Shown piece by piece: positions 1 to 10,640 of a stretch of DNA of 64,000 bases. This stretch comes from Patella vulgata (Eukaryota; Mollusca; Gastropoda; Patellidae). Position numbers and translations under genes: made by a program. Each line of letters begins with the position of its first letter. The first letter of the stretch is position 1. Where the stretch lies: assembly GCF_932274485.2 (NCBI RefSeq), contig NC_065884.2, positions 26,025,622 through 26,089,621 of the forward strand, read 5' to 3'. The notes under the pieces were generated by a model that was not told where the DNA came from, searched no databases, and saw only the letters and a list, made by a program, of their open reading frames with translations.

Positions 1-3000
1 AGGTGAGTCCGTCTAGGCATATAATATACCAAGATACCAGGTCAGAGGTTATTGAATGTTTGCAAGTCTGCATCTGGGTACGGGAATGCTAAAGTTCGAA
101 ATTGGTTAAATCCATACGGGTCTCCTTTTCAGACTTTTTTTTTGTTCAATTTTAAAAGTAAGATCTTTCTCAGTATAAATATGTACATTGTAAGTTTTGA
201 TAAAGACATTGCGTTATATTTATGTAAATATTTAAATTCTTTCTGTAGTTACTTCAACAGCAATGGATAAGGCATCTGAACAATTAGGATTATCTAGTGA
301 TCAGTTAGAGAAGGTGTTTTTACATCGGAATATCCAGTCTGGTAGTAAAGCAAGACGTAGTGTATTTGTGAAACCTGTTTCTATCGTGGATGCTAAAAAT
401 AGACGTGATTGTTTAATTATGCTACTTTATTCCAGGTAAATGGTTTTATTTAGAAGTATTTCAGAGTTGATCAAAACATTTTGATAATTACATCATAAGT
501 ACATATTGATGTAGAAGGGTTCAGTCAGGCTTGTTTTTTGTGGTGTTCTCCTTACATATAAAGATTCAAATTTCCCACACCACATCAGTAATATGAAAAA
601 GTAACCTACATATCCTTGTCCCTACACATCTTTTTTCCCTAATGTAGAAGATGCAAAATGGATTTTTCCAGAAAATGTAAATTGTGTGTGTGTAAAACTC
701 ACCCATTCCTCACCTACATTGTTTCTGTAAGTCAGTCACTCTTATGATTAATTAATAATGACTGGCATTCTATTATCTATTTTCATGCTATTATATATTA
801 TTTATACAAATTCATAAAATCAACAAAAATGTGCCTTAACTTATAACCTTGGTGTATTTAATTTCAGATTGTTTGAGTGGTTAGTTGATTTTATCAACAG
901 AGAAATACAAACAGATGAATATCACAGTACTATAGGTCAGTATTGATTAATACTGCAATTGATTCATTAATAGATTTAAAGAGGCATTAGTGCTTTGAGT
1001 GTTGTTGCCATTTGGTTAAAAATATAATTTTACATGATTTACATGTTGAGGTATATAGCTTTAAGCTGTCAATTTACGAGTCAAACAATCTTATTAGTGT
1101 GTTGTTTTCAAGGAATTTTAACAAACAGTGATGTAATAAAACTTGTTAGCATGTTGACAGATAATTCTTTTTTAAGACATTGAGCATTAAGAATATTGTC
1201 CTCAGGGTGGCTATGGTTTTAAAGTAAAACTTTAGTTTTCTTTGGAATATTGGTTTTAAGATGAATGTTATTAGTATTTTATTTATTTGTTCAGGTTTAT
1301 TAGATATTTATGGTTTTGAGATGTTTGAAACTAACAGTTTAGAACAACTTTGTATAAATTATGCTAATGAGAAAATACAACAACATTATGTGTCACATTT
1401 TCTTAAAGATTTACAGGTTAGTTTGTACAACATATTTTATAGATAAATGATTTGTAGGCTGGACAATCAGTGCCAGGCGCTATCTTTGTGGGCAGGTATG
1501 GTAGTCGAATGGTTGGCAACAAAAAGAACCATTCAGGAATTTTATACCCAATGCCCACTTGCTAATTGCTACCTACATTGTATTTGTTCGAATGGCACGA
1601 AAAACTGAGGTCCACCAATGTAAACCTTGGCATGCATGTGAAAGGTTCTGGAATTTTCCTAGTATTATAGTATTGTGACTAAAATTAACCATATGTTAAT
1701 CAAAGTATTGTAGTTTCCGAATTTGGAGTAAAATACATAGTTGACATTTAAATCTATTCTGAAACAACACTTAAAACCTAGTTGTGTCTGTGAAACTATA
1801 TGTATGATAGAAGCACTATGAATAAGAATGTGATTTTGAAATGTTAATTACTATAGAGAATTTGTTTTATTTTAGAAAGAGTATGAGTTAGAAAGAATAG
1901 AATGGTCTAGTATAAATTATACTGATAATCAACCCTGTTTAAATATATTGGAAGGAAAACAAAGTATATTTGGTGTATTAAATGAAGTAAGTTACAATAT
2001 ATCTCTATTTTACATCTTCCTGCAAATGTATAGAAGTTTTTCTTGTCTAGTTCAATATGGACAAAATACAAAAATCCATACTGTTAAAATGAAACGGGCT
2101 GTAACATCCTACTTTTCTGCTCCGACTGGGCTAATGAAGATGGCCATTATTATGCCATATATTGTGCTTTGAGGAAAATTTTGCCCGAACAGCAGCCTAC
2201 TCTTGTATTGATTTTCAACTGCCATGGAATCTTATACGTGCACTCCAATGTGTACACGAGACCTCGGTTTTTTGTACCATCAGAATGACTAGACAGCTGT
2301 CCTTGTCGGGCCCTCCATCCTGCATGGGAAATCATGCCGGAAGATCCCGATGAACTTTCTCGGTTAACATCGGGAGCAACCTGCGACCTCCAATGTAGCG
2401 AGCCAACGTCTTACCCACTTAGCCACCTTGGTTCCCCCATCCTGTTAAAGGCACAATAAACTAAAGTGTTAGAATTGATTACATTTAAATTTATTGACAG
2501 TTATGGTTTTTTTAGCTCCAGAAATTTGCATGCAAAATTGTGGAGTATTTTCAAGATCCCCACTACCAATTGAATTCAATTTTTCTAGACTTAACAGCCA
2601 TGAGAATATTTAAATGGAATGGTCCAAATGTCATTTCCTATATTGTTTCGTTCATATCTCTTCTTCAGGAAGTTTATCTGAGCAGAAAATCAAATAAAAG
2701 AATTCTTGGAGAACGGTTACTGGAGATTGGAAATGGAACATCCTCGGCAATTAAAAAACCCCGTAAATTTTCTGGTGAACCAAGTTTTATTGTAAATCAT
2801 TATGCAGGAGAAGTTAGATATACCGTTGATCAACTTGTTACTAAAAATAAGGTAGGTAACCTTTACTATCTGTAGTAATAATGATAAAAGACGGCAGGTA
2901 CCTTCACTATCTGTAGTAATAATGACAAAAAAAGGTAAGCACCTTTACAATCAGTAATGATAAAAGAAGGTAGGTAACCTTTATAATCTGTAGTAATAAT

Positions 3001-6000
3001 GATAAAAGAAGAAGATAGGTAACCTTTACAGTCTGTAGTAATAATGATAAAAGAAGGTAGGTAACCATTACACTCTGTAGAAATAATGATAAAAGAAGGT
3101 AAGTACCTTTGCAATCTGTAGTAATAATGATAAAAAAAGGTAGGTAACCATTACAATCTGTAGTAATAATGATGATCATGTGTGGTGCTGCTTGCATTAC
3201 TTTTCATTTCCAAGAGTCCAAATTGAACTTTTGACCAGTCATTTGTGTCAATACCAATACTTCATTTATTATTTTTTCTAGGATAATATACCTGTTGAAT
3301 TAATCAATTTATTGAAATCAAGTAATAACAGTTTTATACAAGCATTATTTTCAACATATCAAACAACTGAATCACCAGGCAAGAAAAAGAAAACAGTTTT
3401 AGCTAAATTCAAGGTATATTGTATAGTGTTGTTTATGTTTAGCTTATATGACAATTTAAACAATCATGCCAATCAATTACATAATACAAATCATATATTT
3501 CTTGTCACTTTACTTTTCTCTGTGTTAATCTTTATCAATTGTTTTACTTTTCTCTGTGTTATATCTTTATCACTTGTTTTACTTTTCTCTGTGCTATTGT
3601 TATATCTTTATCAATTGTGTTATATTACTTGTATTTTTTTTGTATAGAGCTGTTTAGATGGTTTAATGACATCATTAAATAGGTCTGATGTACATTATAT
3701 AAGATGTATTAAACCTAATACTGTCAGTCAACCTGGTGTATTTGATAGATCTTATGTCACACAACAACTACGTGCCAGTGGTATACTGGAAACAGTTGAA
3801 ATATGTAGACAAGGTTTTTCAGCCAGGTGAGTATATATACCTCATACAACTACACAAATTAGACTTTTATCAATAAAAGGTAATATAGATAATAAACACT
3901 TAATTTCAGTAATAGAAAATTAAATTCTGATTAATGTCGTTGGGGAGTCAAAAGGTTGTATCTGGCATATATTAGTAAATTCATTTTTTTGCTCAATTTT
4001 CTTGGTATCATTTAATCCTGTTGTTGTAGACAAGGTTTCATAGAATAGATATTGTTTCAAAAATGTTTAATACAAGGACACTGAAAGAAGGCATGATTGT
4101 TTTTTGGTTAACATTGGTTAGTTACGTATTCAGCCGTTTGGTTTCCTATATCAGAAAATCCAACAAAAAAACTTTCTCCTTTAGAGAGAGAGATTTTACA
4201 CAGTCAGAATTAATTAACCTGACACTTGATTAAATGTACTGGACACTGAAATCATCCAAACTGTGTTATACATGTAGGATCGTGACCTGAATTTTCAAGG
4301 CACGTAATTTACCTGTGAAAAATGGGTTATCTGTGTCCCGGTCAGGGTAGCCTGAGATTTGTCTGTCTTATTTGTCAAGATGAAATTGTTATTGATAATA
4401 TTAGCTTGCTTATAGAGGGTTAAAATGATTTATGAAAGTTCTGTACTTAAATATATTTTTAGGATTATTTACTGGGAGTTTTTACAGAGATATGGTTTAT
4501 TAATACCCGATTCGTCATCAGTACCTGTACGGGAGTCCACTAGCTCTAGTTCCGAGAATGACCAATCTTTTGACATGGATCCTTTAGATACACTATTTAG
4601 AAAACAGTTTGATTTACCCAATGCTCCTAAACGTACGCCTACACCAAAGAAAACTCTACGCAGGAGAACAGGTGGGTTGGTTTGTAATACCTTCAAGGGG
4701 GATTGATGGCCTAATGGTTAGCATGTGCGCTCTGTATCATAAGGTCTGTCATTGAGTCAACTTACATGGTTTCGATTCCCTAGTTGTATGTGACAGCTTC
4801 ATAACTTATAATGCTGTTATAGACAACTACACTATTGTGATCGAAAACCCAGAAACAAAAAGTCTATAATAAAAACACATTATTGTGCAACTACGTACAG
4901 CTTCTGAACTTTTTCAAATTGATTAACATTTTGTGAATGATTGATTTTATTAGGAACTTCACCTGGAGATCATGCCAGACATTGTTGTGCAGCCATTTTG
5001 AAACTTGTATTTGGAGGGGATGAAATGGTTAAATTTAGACAACAATTTGGTAAATCGAAGCTCTTTTTACATCAGTCACAGGTTAGTTTACAAAATCATT
5101 TTCATTTGAGTTTCATATTTACTTCCCTTGAAATAATGATGGTATAGATTGTATTAGAGGTGATTCTACTAGTTGTACAATCTAATTGAATTAAGATCTT
5201 TTTTGATTCCTCAGTTTTCCTCTCACTGCTTAAGACCACTATGCGAGGGCTGGTGCTGGTATGAGGGTCTATCTAGGGGCCAGCGGTGCTAGTTTTTCGG
5301 TTGGCCTTGTATTTGTTTTTTAGCCCCACCTGTCACTGGCTAGACCTTACTGTGGTATAAAATAATGACATAAAAACCCCAAAGGAACAAACTTATGACC
5401 TCATTTAATTAGACTGATTATTGGTACCATTGCTTTGGTAATATTCTATCAAAAGATCAGATCTTCACAGATTCACATCAAATCAACAGTTTACATGTAT
5501 ATTCCCTGTAATATATTTCCTTGTTAATTTGATTACTCCTCGGGGGGTTGGATGGCTGAATGGTTAGCACGTGCGTGCTGTATCATAAAGTCTGTCATTG
5601 TTTGAACTGGCAGGGTTTCGAATCCCTGGTTGTATGTGACAAGGAGTAGGGTCGCCTGTCCAACTTTGTGGGTTTTCTCCGGGTCCTCCGGTTTCCTCCC
5701 ACTGCTAAAGACCCCTACGCGCATGCAAATTATGGAAATAAAATTGAACCATATGTTAGTCCCGAAATGACCTAGTTTGTGTCGAGTGGACGTTAAACTC
5801 CATTTCTCTCTCTCTCTCTCTCACTGATTACTTCTCCTGGAAAATTAATTATGAAGGTATTAAATTTATAAGTTTATACCTGTAGTATGATTGGATATTC
5901 TCATGATCTTTGACCTGTTTGCGATTATATATACACCGAAATCCAAGCCTAGTTTGATTTTGTATTTCTATACAGTTAGAGAAGTTAGAGTCAACAAGAG

Positions 6001-8430
6001 CTGATGTACTAACAAGACATATAACAGTTTTACAGTGGGCTGTTAGAAGATACCTTATTCGTAAAACATTTCATCGCAAATATGCAGCCAAGAAAATCTG
6101 GAGGTTTTGGTTGAAACATCAGAGCAGAAAAATGTCAGAAAGGAGAAATGTGGCTGCTAGTGCCATACAAACAGGTATACTAAGAAATGAAGGGATGTAC
6201 AAATCTTAACATAACATAAAGGACCAGCAGTAAATGAAACATGGGTTGAAAAAAATCTGTTATGCATCAGATTATTAAAATCTGTATTGAATAACTTTTA
6301 AACTGGTGTGTGAGGTATGCATTTTATAAAAATATTGTTCAGGTATGTGTAGGCCCTAATATTAATTTGAAGTAGAAAAACCGATTGAAATTACTTGTGC
6401 ATTTTCGATAAATTTTCCTCCTTACGTGTTAGTTTTGAGAGCATAGTTTTAGTTAGTTTTGAGAGCATAGAGGATGGAAAAAAGTTGGTAAATATATGTG
6501 AAATAATGCCCTGCAATATGCATCTCTCATTTAGACAGAACTGGTTAAAAGTGGAACATATAAAGGTTGGTTGGCTCTGGATTTTCTAGTGTGGTTTCTC
6601 CTTGTGAATGATGCATGTGAGAAACAAACCATGGTCCCAAGTACACTTTGGTGTGTATGTAAAAAGACCGCCTTTATTGAAGTACCTTTATTTTTAAATT
6701 TTAATTTATATTTATTATATTTACTAATTATCAAATTGCCTGTTGCAGCATACAGAAAGTGGAGAACAATAAAACAAATAATTCAAAATAAGAAGGCAGC
6801 GGAGCAGCAAATATCAACCAATCAAAAGTCTTGTTACATTCCTGATGGTAGTGGAGATTTTGGGATACGTGTTAATAAACACCAAGAAGAATGTCTAACT
6901 GAATCTTGTGAAAGATTGAAGATGTGTGCTACAGAGTTGACAAGTGTTCAATCTGATATACCAAAACACAGTGCCAGTGATAAGGCACCAATAAAAACAA
7001 CAAATTCTGTTTTAAAATTAAATCAAGAAAACGCGCCCCGAGTGACCATGTATTCCAACATTCCCGGTTCTACTATATTCCCTAATGAGGATTCACCTAG
7101 TGGCGTAACTGAAACTTATAAGCGCATCATGGAAACAAGCTTAAGTGAAGATGATACCGAGAATAATAGACCACCATTAAAGAAATTGAAAGTAGCATGT
7201 CACACATATAAAAACCTTAAAAATGTATCAGTATCAGATGGTATTTTAACAAGGAGACGACTACCTAAGGTAAAAATTAGTCTAGCTAATCTATTAAATA
7301 TATCTTTGAAATATCAGAATCAAAGATTTCAAGTATTGTAGGGTGCAGAGAGCAGAGATGAATAACTTATTACGGAGAGAATTTTAAAACAAAAAATTTT
7401 TTTTTTATGAATATGGTAGTAACGGTACTCTTACAAAACGTCCAAATAAAGGTATTTTGAAATGTTTTATTGCTACTTTGATCTTTGGAGTTGATAGATA
7501 GTATATTTATACTATACACTCATTTTTGTGAAAATCTCAATTTTGATCAAAATGAATATTTACTCTTGTTTTGTCTGTAGATCATTATTAGACTTTTTAC
7601 ATTCCAACTTATTGTCATATAGTAATGTCACCTTTCATGGAAGAGTTCCCTCCCCTTTGTTCTTTATTGGAGTACTCAAGAGTTATCTCCCATATGTGGA
7701 ATCTTTAGTACTTAGAGAGGTTGAATAAAACATGGCCATGCATGGCCTATCTAACAGGTGGTTTTTAGCTTCAATATCTTTTAATCCATGCCATCCATGG
7801 TGAACCAGAGTTCTACCCCCCACAGAGCATTATTTTGCCAGCACAGGTCACATACTAGAACTTTGAATGATCTATATATATATGTATGATATCAGAGAAT
7901 TTAATTTTAGCTTTAAATGTTATAGGTCCTATTACCTGGAATAAACAGTATATAAAGACTTTTAGACCATAAATATAATCATAATTAAAATTAAACAATC
8001 TGAACATTACTGTCTATTGAATTTGGGTTGGAGCATACACTTTAGATCATATGGACTGTCATTCAATCAAGTAGGTGGTTAAGATCCCAAGCTTGTACTG
8101 AAAATGGAGTGGGTTTCCCTGACCTGGTGTGTGTCAAGTGGACATTAAACCCCATTTCTCTCTCTCTCTTTTGAATGAAATTTATATATCTACGAACATC
8201 AATGCCAAGATGGTATCTGTTGTTTATTTTAATTGTTTAAAGACCACTAGTTCTTTTAAATATAGATAATATTTATTGGATTTTTTTTGTTTCAGACTAA
8301 TCTTTGGTTTCACACACGTACCAGTGTATTAAGGAATGCTCATATTGCTCCATTGAAAGAAATACAGTGTTCAATAACAGACTGTTTAAAAGATAAAAAA
8401 ACTAATAATAGTAGTACATCAAACTCCTAG
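1..8430 (+). CDS. MYO19: MYO19-like unconventional myosin (class XIX), 5' end outside the window
   Basis: An actin motor that in vertebrates sits on the mitochondrial outer membrane and moves or anchors mitochondria on actin. Twelve exons are visible: 249-435, 868-935, 1295-1416, 1876-1986, 2669-2851, 3282-3413, 3648-3826, 4463-4671, 4954-5081, 5976-6174, 6749-7269 and 8296-8430. All introns are GT-AG and all phases join, giving about 723 residues from mid-motor to the stop. The window opens with AG|GTGAG, probably the donor of one more upstream exon. Class XIX is chosen because the switch II/relay segment (LLDIYGFE, then [14 protein letters not shown]) and the C-terminal segment ([15 protein letters not shown]) resemble the vertebrate MYO19 sequences I remember, not only generic myosin motifs. 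The N-terminal P-loop and switch I are not in the window. Family assignment is from memory of the protein, not a search. Confidence 0.88.
249..435 (+). CDS. MYO19: MYO19 exon: distal motor, segment before switch II
   Basis: The exon follows a TTTCTGTAG acceptor and ends before GTAAAT. It encodes [19 protein letters not shown], then IQSG and RRDCL, the stretch where motors carry the loop ahead of the relay helix. It ends two bases into an Arg codon that the next exon completes. An alternative acceptor AG at 259-260 would shorten it by 12 bases in frame. Confidence 0.85.
868..935 (+). CDS. MYO19: MYO19 exon: [10 protein letters not shown] helix
   Basis: A 68-base exon between ATTTCAG and GTCAGT, encoding [18 protein letters not shown]. 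It is the conserved helix (LFxWLVxxIN) just upstream of switch II in all myosins. Enters in phase 2 and leaves in phase 1. Confidence 0.88.
1295..1416 (+). CDS. MYO19: MYO19 exon: switch II and relay helix
   Basis: Encodes [20 protein letters not shown] and then [19 protein letters not shown] is the switch II motif that senses the gamma phosphate, followed by the start of the relay helix. The reading frame also runs open upstream into the intron from 1261, but the TTGTTCAG acceptor and codon phase place the exon start at 1295. Confidence 0.93.
1490..1665 (+). mobile_element. SINE family A, decayed copy in myosin intron
   Basis: The stretch GTTCGAATGGCACGAAAAAC...GAGGTCC...TGGCATGCATGTGAAAGG aligns with the body of the intact copy at 63109-63454. 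Head and tail are too decayed to place. Family A is the SINE with head GTGGCTAAGTGGGTAA and tail ACGTTAAACCCCATTTC. Confidence 0.6.
1876..1986 (+). CDS. MYO19: MYO19 exon: relay loop region
   Basis: Exactly 37 codons between TTTTAG and GTAAGT, encoding [20 protein letters not shown] then [17 protein letters not shown]. The EYxxExIxW...YxDNQxCLxxIE pattern is the standard myosin segment after the relay helix. Confidence 0.92.
2087..2437 (-). mobile_element. SINE family A, near full-length, in myosin intron
   Basis: Reads tail to head on the plus strand: AAAATGAAACGGGCTGTAAC, then CTGGGCTAATGAAGATGG, GTGCACTCCAATGTGTACAC, CTAGACAGCTGTCCTTGTC, and the head complement CTTACCCACTTAGCCACC. Divergence from the intact copies is perhaps a fifth, so it is an older insertion. 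Confidence 0.85.
2669..2851 (+). CDS. MYO19: MYO19 exon: lower 50-kDa segment
   Basis: Sixty-one codons after TTCTTCAG. The end carries [18 protein letters not shown] and then [10 protein letters not shown], the classic myosin F-I-V-x-H-Y-A-G-x-V-x-Y strand. The donor is AAG|GTAGGT and forms the first unit of the downstream minisatellite. An open frame from 2540 runs into the exon, but its upstream part ([13 protein letters not shown]...) does not look like myosin and lies before a good acceptor. Confidence 0.92.
2850..3173 (+). repeat. Minisatellite of about 40 bp that reiterates the myosin splice donor
   Basis: About eight copies of a unit of the form GGTAGGTAACC...CTGTAGTAATAATGATAAAAGAA. 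The first copy begins at the true exon-intron junction (2851/2852). Later copies repeat donor-like sequence around 2935, 2970, 3057, 3099 and 3140; the one at 3099 reads AAG|GTAAGT, closer to consensus than the real donor. Confidence 0.9.
3282..3413 (+). CDS. MYO19: MYO19 exon: region before loop 2
   Basis: Forty-four codons between TTTTTTCTAG and GTATAT, encoding [20 protein letters not shown] and then [20 protein letters not shown] and AKFK. The lysine cluster GKKKK probably belongs to the actin-binding loop 2, and xxxxFK leads into the strut before the next exon. Confidence 0.9.
3500..3622 (+). repeat. Short intronic tandem repeat, three imperfect units of about 38 bp
   Basis: The phrase TTTTACTTTTCTCTGTG followed by TTATATCTTTATCA recurs three times in the intron between 3413 and 3648. 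It is pyrimidine-rich and lies directly upstream of the acceptor at 3647, so it could serve as an extended polypyrimidine tract. Confidence 0.7.
3648..3826 (+). CDS. MYO19: MYO19 exon: actin-contact and SH1 helix
   Basis: Encodes [20 protein letters not shown] then IKPN, the near-universal myosin HYIRCIKPN signature. It continues with the SH2/SH1 helix ([19 protein letters not shown]). It ends in phase 2 within the Arg of FSAR. Confidence 0.94.
4463..4671 (+). CDS. MYO19: MYO19 exon: converter start and a low-complexity insert
   Basis: Begins [17 protein letters not shown], the start of the converter (F-x-x-R-Y). It then runs into a Ser/Glu-rich and basic stretch ([15 protein letters not shown]...[13 protein letters not shown]) that looks disordered and species-specific. 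It ends in phase 1 and joins the Gly codon at 4954. Confidence 0.88.
4697..4795 (+). mobile_element. SINE family B, head-only fragment
   Basis: The tRNA-like head is present: A box region GATGGCCTAATGGTTAGCA and B box GGTTTCGATTCCC, about 50 bases apart. The body and tail are missing after GTATGTGACA. Confidence 0.8.
4954..5081 (+). CDS. MYO19: MYO19 exon: converter
   Basis: Encodes [20 protein letters not shown] and then [16 protein letters not shown]. The G-K-S/T-K-L/V-F pattern is the end of the myosin converter (compare GRTKVFM in vertebrate MYO19). The donor is CAG|GTTAGT. Confidence 0.92.
5207..5255 (+). mobile_element. SINE family B fragment
   Basis: The stretch GTTTTCCTCTCACTGCTTAAG matches the family B body (GTTTCCTCCCACTGCTAAAG). 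It lies 300 bases before a full copy. Confidence 0.5.
5542..5824 (+). mobile_element. SINE family B, full-length
   Basis: tRNA-like head with A box TGGATGGCTGAATGGTTAGC and B box GGTTTCGAATCCC, then the body (GGAGTAGGGTCGCCTGTCC, CTCCGGTTTCCTCCCACTG). The tail is GTGGACGTTAAACTCCATTTC followed by (CT)n. A 12-base direct repeat with one mismatch (TGATTACTCCTC at 5530-5541, TGATTACTTCTC at 5825-5836) is the target duplication. The insertion is intronic. Confidence 0.92.
5976..6174 (+). CDS. MYO19: MYO19 exon: neck, IQ motifs 1 and 2
   Basis: Starts [20 protein letters not shown]. An IQ-like unit ([17 protein letters not shown]) is followed by a second, weaker one ([15 protein letters not shown]). 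A third IQ motif begins as SAIQT and continues in the next exon. These helices normally bind calmodulin-type light chains. Confidence 0.9.
6570..6670 (+). mobile_element. SINE family A, old fragment
   Basis: TTTCTAGTGTGGTTTCTCC, then ACCATGGTCCCAAGTACACT and GTGTATGTAAAAAGACC align loosely with the body of intact copies. It abuts the myosin tail exon, and the open frame upstream of that exon derives from it. Confidence 0.55.
6749..7269 (+). CDS. MYO19: MYO19 exon: third IQ motif and tail
   Basis: The longest exon (521 bases). It completes an IQ motif ([15 protein letters not shown]), then encodes about 150 polar, poorly conserved residues ending LTRRRLPK. The acceptor TGTTGCAG is well formed. 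The frame is also open upstream from 6571, but that part overlaps a decayed SINE. Human MYO19 has a shorter tail between neck and C-terminus, so much of this is probably disordered. Confidence 0.82.
8036..8168 (+). mobile_element. SINE family B, 5'-decayed copy
   Basis: The end reads GTGTCAAGTGGACATTAAACC then CCATTTCTCTCTC, the family B tail. A degenerate head with GGTTAAGATCCCAAGCTTGT precedes it. Confidence 0.7.
8296..8430 (+). CDS. MYO19: MYO19 terminal exon
   Basis: Follows TTTGTTTCAG and encodes [20 protein letters not shown], ending in TAG at 8428-8430. The W/K-F-H-x-R-x-S-x-L-R-x-A-x-I pattern matches the end of the mitochondrial-targeting tail (MyMOMA region) of vertebrate MYO19. 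This is the best evidence for the class. Confidence 0.85.
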   Translation, partial: TNLWFHTRTSVLRNAHIAPLKEIQCSITDCLKDKKTNNSSTSNS

Positions 8431-8482
8431 AAAGTCAGAACATATGAAAAGTGTTGATAATAAATTGTTTGTTTACTATAGT

Positions 8483-8517
8483 AATAAAATACAACCCTCA
8501 TTGATGAGAATAATAAA
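8483..8517 (+). terminator. Poly(A) signals of the myosin gene
   Basis: Two AATAAA hexamers lie 53 and 82 bases after the myosin stop codon (8483-8488 and 8512-8517). Either would give a short 3' UTR. A downstream GT-rich stretch near 8520-8560 fits a cleavage site. Confidence 0.6.
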
Positions 8518-8560
8518 TACGGTTCTGGTTTGACCACACAGTGCTTTAATGTGTATTATA

Positions 8561-9885
8561 ATGTATATGGTTTTATTATTTGTTAAATAGTTAGGCCACA
8601 TAAAAATTATTCTTTTGCTTTGTCTAGCTTGTCACCTTCAAAGGTTGTATGGGAATAAAATAAAAAGTGTGATTTTTCTACGATCTCAGTAAAAAGATTT
8701 GCATAATTTAAATTTACATACTGTAGATGAACCTTAGATCCATACTTTTCACATGGCGTTTCTGAGAAGGCATCAAAGCTATAGTGATAATTTGACAATG
8801 TTTTACTTTTAAGGGTATTCTGAGAACCAGGATATATTTTGGTATGACCTAAAAGTAGAAGATGATGTTTCATTATTGTTTATGTTAAGTATAAAAATAA
8901 TCTGTTTATGTGTGATCTGGTGATTGGTTAATGGGAACATCCTGATATTAACAGAGACTAAGAAATAAAAGTCTGTGTATGTATGAAATTTAAATGCCAA
9001 AATATACAGGAATCTGTATTTACCTTGTCTGAAAATATCACCTCAAAATATTGAGTCGTTTGGACGTGAACTTTAAAACCTCTTATCCGGACATGTAACC
9101 CTTTTTAGATTTCGAGTTAATTTTTTCGTTGGGTGACCTGATAATTTATTACCGTGCCTTGAGAGGTCAAAACAGTGTGTGGTGCATGTGCTGTACTGGA
9201 TAACGAACTGTAAATTTCACCTACACATTATTTTTATAAAATAAAAGTCTGGTTTTATCCAGACATCGTATAATACAGATTGGGACACCGGTCTCCATTT
9301 CCAGATGAAGACTGACAGGTTTAAGTTGTTTGAAAATGTATTACGTATATTGAGTTAGTTGCTCGACCCTAAGGTAGAGGTTTTTAAGGGCTTTACACAC
9401 AAAATTAAACAGTTTTATTCTCCAATATATAATCGAGATTGGACCTTTAACTACTTGTATTAATTAATATATTGAAGAGTAAATATAGAAATTTTTATTC
9501 CTACAATATATACAAACTCGGGCCTAGAAATAATGATATAGATGGAAATGATCAACTAGTATCAGACATTTTTAACTTTGTACCTGATGTGTACTATAAA
9601 TATTATTAAAAACACAGATAAATATGTGCAAGACTTTAAAATGGCAGGCACGACAGGAATTGGGCTTGAAAAACCTAAATTTGTTCCTAAAAAAAGTCTG
9701 TCTTATTTCCATGCTTTCACAAACATCAAATATATTCATAACTGTATACAATATAAATTTCTTATATCTTCTTTGGGAATATGTGTTTACCAGTAATTAT
9801 TATGCTCTGTTTTGGTATTGTATGTTCTATCTGTGTTGTGCGGTGCAGTTGTTCTACATTTTGTAGCCTGCGGTATTTGTGTGTG
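8561..9885. other. Non-coding stretch downstream of the myosin gene
   Basis: AT-rich sequence with only short spurious frames (the longest near 8607-9000, minus strand, and 9578-9866, plus strand) lacking splice context or recognisable residues. No repeat copy from elsewhere in the window was seen. Confidence 0.5.
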
Positions 9886-10108
9886 ATGCTAGGTTCCCAC
9901 TGTCGTGCGATGCGTTACGAAAGGATTGTCCCTATTGAGTCCACGATCTGGTACGCGCAGATACGTTCGTTTACGTTCCGATACGATCAACACGATTGCT
10001 ACGACTGACCTCAATATATGATAAGACCTGATTGGATCACCACGATTATTCCATGATTAAAACTACGATTTCAATCTAGCGCGAATCGTGATAGTGGGAA
10101 CCTATCAT
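9886..10108. mobile_element. MITE-like element with inverted ends
   Basis: The left end ATGCTAGGTTCCCACTGTC and the complement of the right end, ATGATAGGTTCCCACTATC, match at 17 of 19 positions. The 223-bp interior has no coding frame of note. No clear target duplication was found, so the superfamily is left open. Confidence 0.7.
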
Positions 10109-10389
10109 TAGGGCACAAGATTCACTGGATAAGAATATGACATGTTAGTTCAAGCATGACCTAATCAATCTTTATCTATTTATATAATATAGTGTGTGAT
10201 TATAAGGACCGGTAACACTTCTCAAATTAAAAACTGAATTTTCTATTAATGAATATCTACTGTAAATACTCTTGTGATGGGAAAATGTATTGTTTGTTAT
10301 TGAAATTATGTACAGAGAAATACTTGTGAATTATATAAATCTTATATTTGAAGTCTGGTATAGTTTTTTTTTTCTTTTTTGAATCAGTG

Positions 10390-10640
10390 ATGTACCCTCC
10401 TCCAATCTTTTGGCCATAATTTTTATTAAATTATATTATTACCACCCCATCTCTCGAGCTGTCGGCCATAATTGCACATGGCTGCTCTGGAAGCTACAGA
10501 TATCATCTGATTATCTTTGATTTTATACACAGTGTTTAAGGTCATGAGACAAAGAAATCATTTGATTCTCAAGTTTTCCGATAATTACTGCCATAATTAT
10601 GGCCCTTGATCACAGAGAAAAATCTTGTGGATGACTTAGC
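10390..10640. repeat. Decayed copy of the array-like TIR repeat
   Basis: Phrases such as ATAATTATGGCCCTTGATCAC and GAGAAAAATC echo the units at 14690-15694 and 43101-43864. The match is patchy. The rest of 10109-11259 shows nothing recognisable. Confidence 0.35.

Noticed and set aside
2540-2668. Open frame upstream of the myosin exon at 2669
   Set aside because: It runs into the exon in frame, but its residues do not match myosin, and a good acceptor and matching phase set the exon start at 2669.
2866-3197. Minus-strand frames of 82 and 96 codons with repeated LLSLLLQ
   Set aside because: They are translations of the intronic minisatellite.
7528-7728. Frame after a TTTGTCTGTAG acceptor-like site in the last myosin intron ([15 protein letters not shown]...)
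   Set aside because: No matching donor in phase, residues do not fit the MYO19 tail, and exon 6749-7269 joins 8296 in phase without it.
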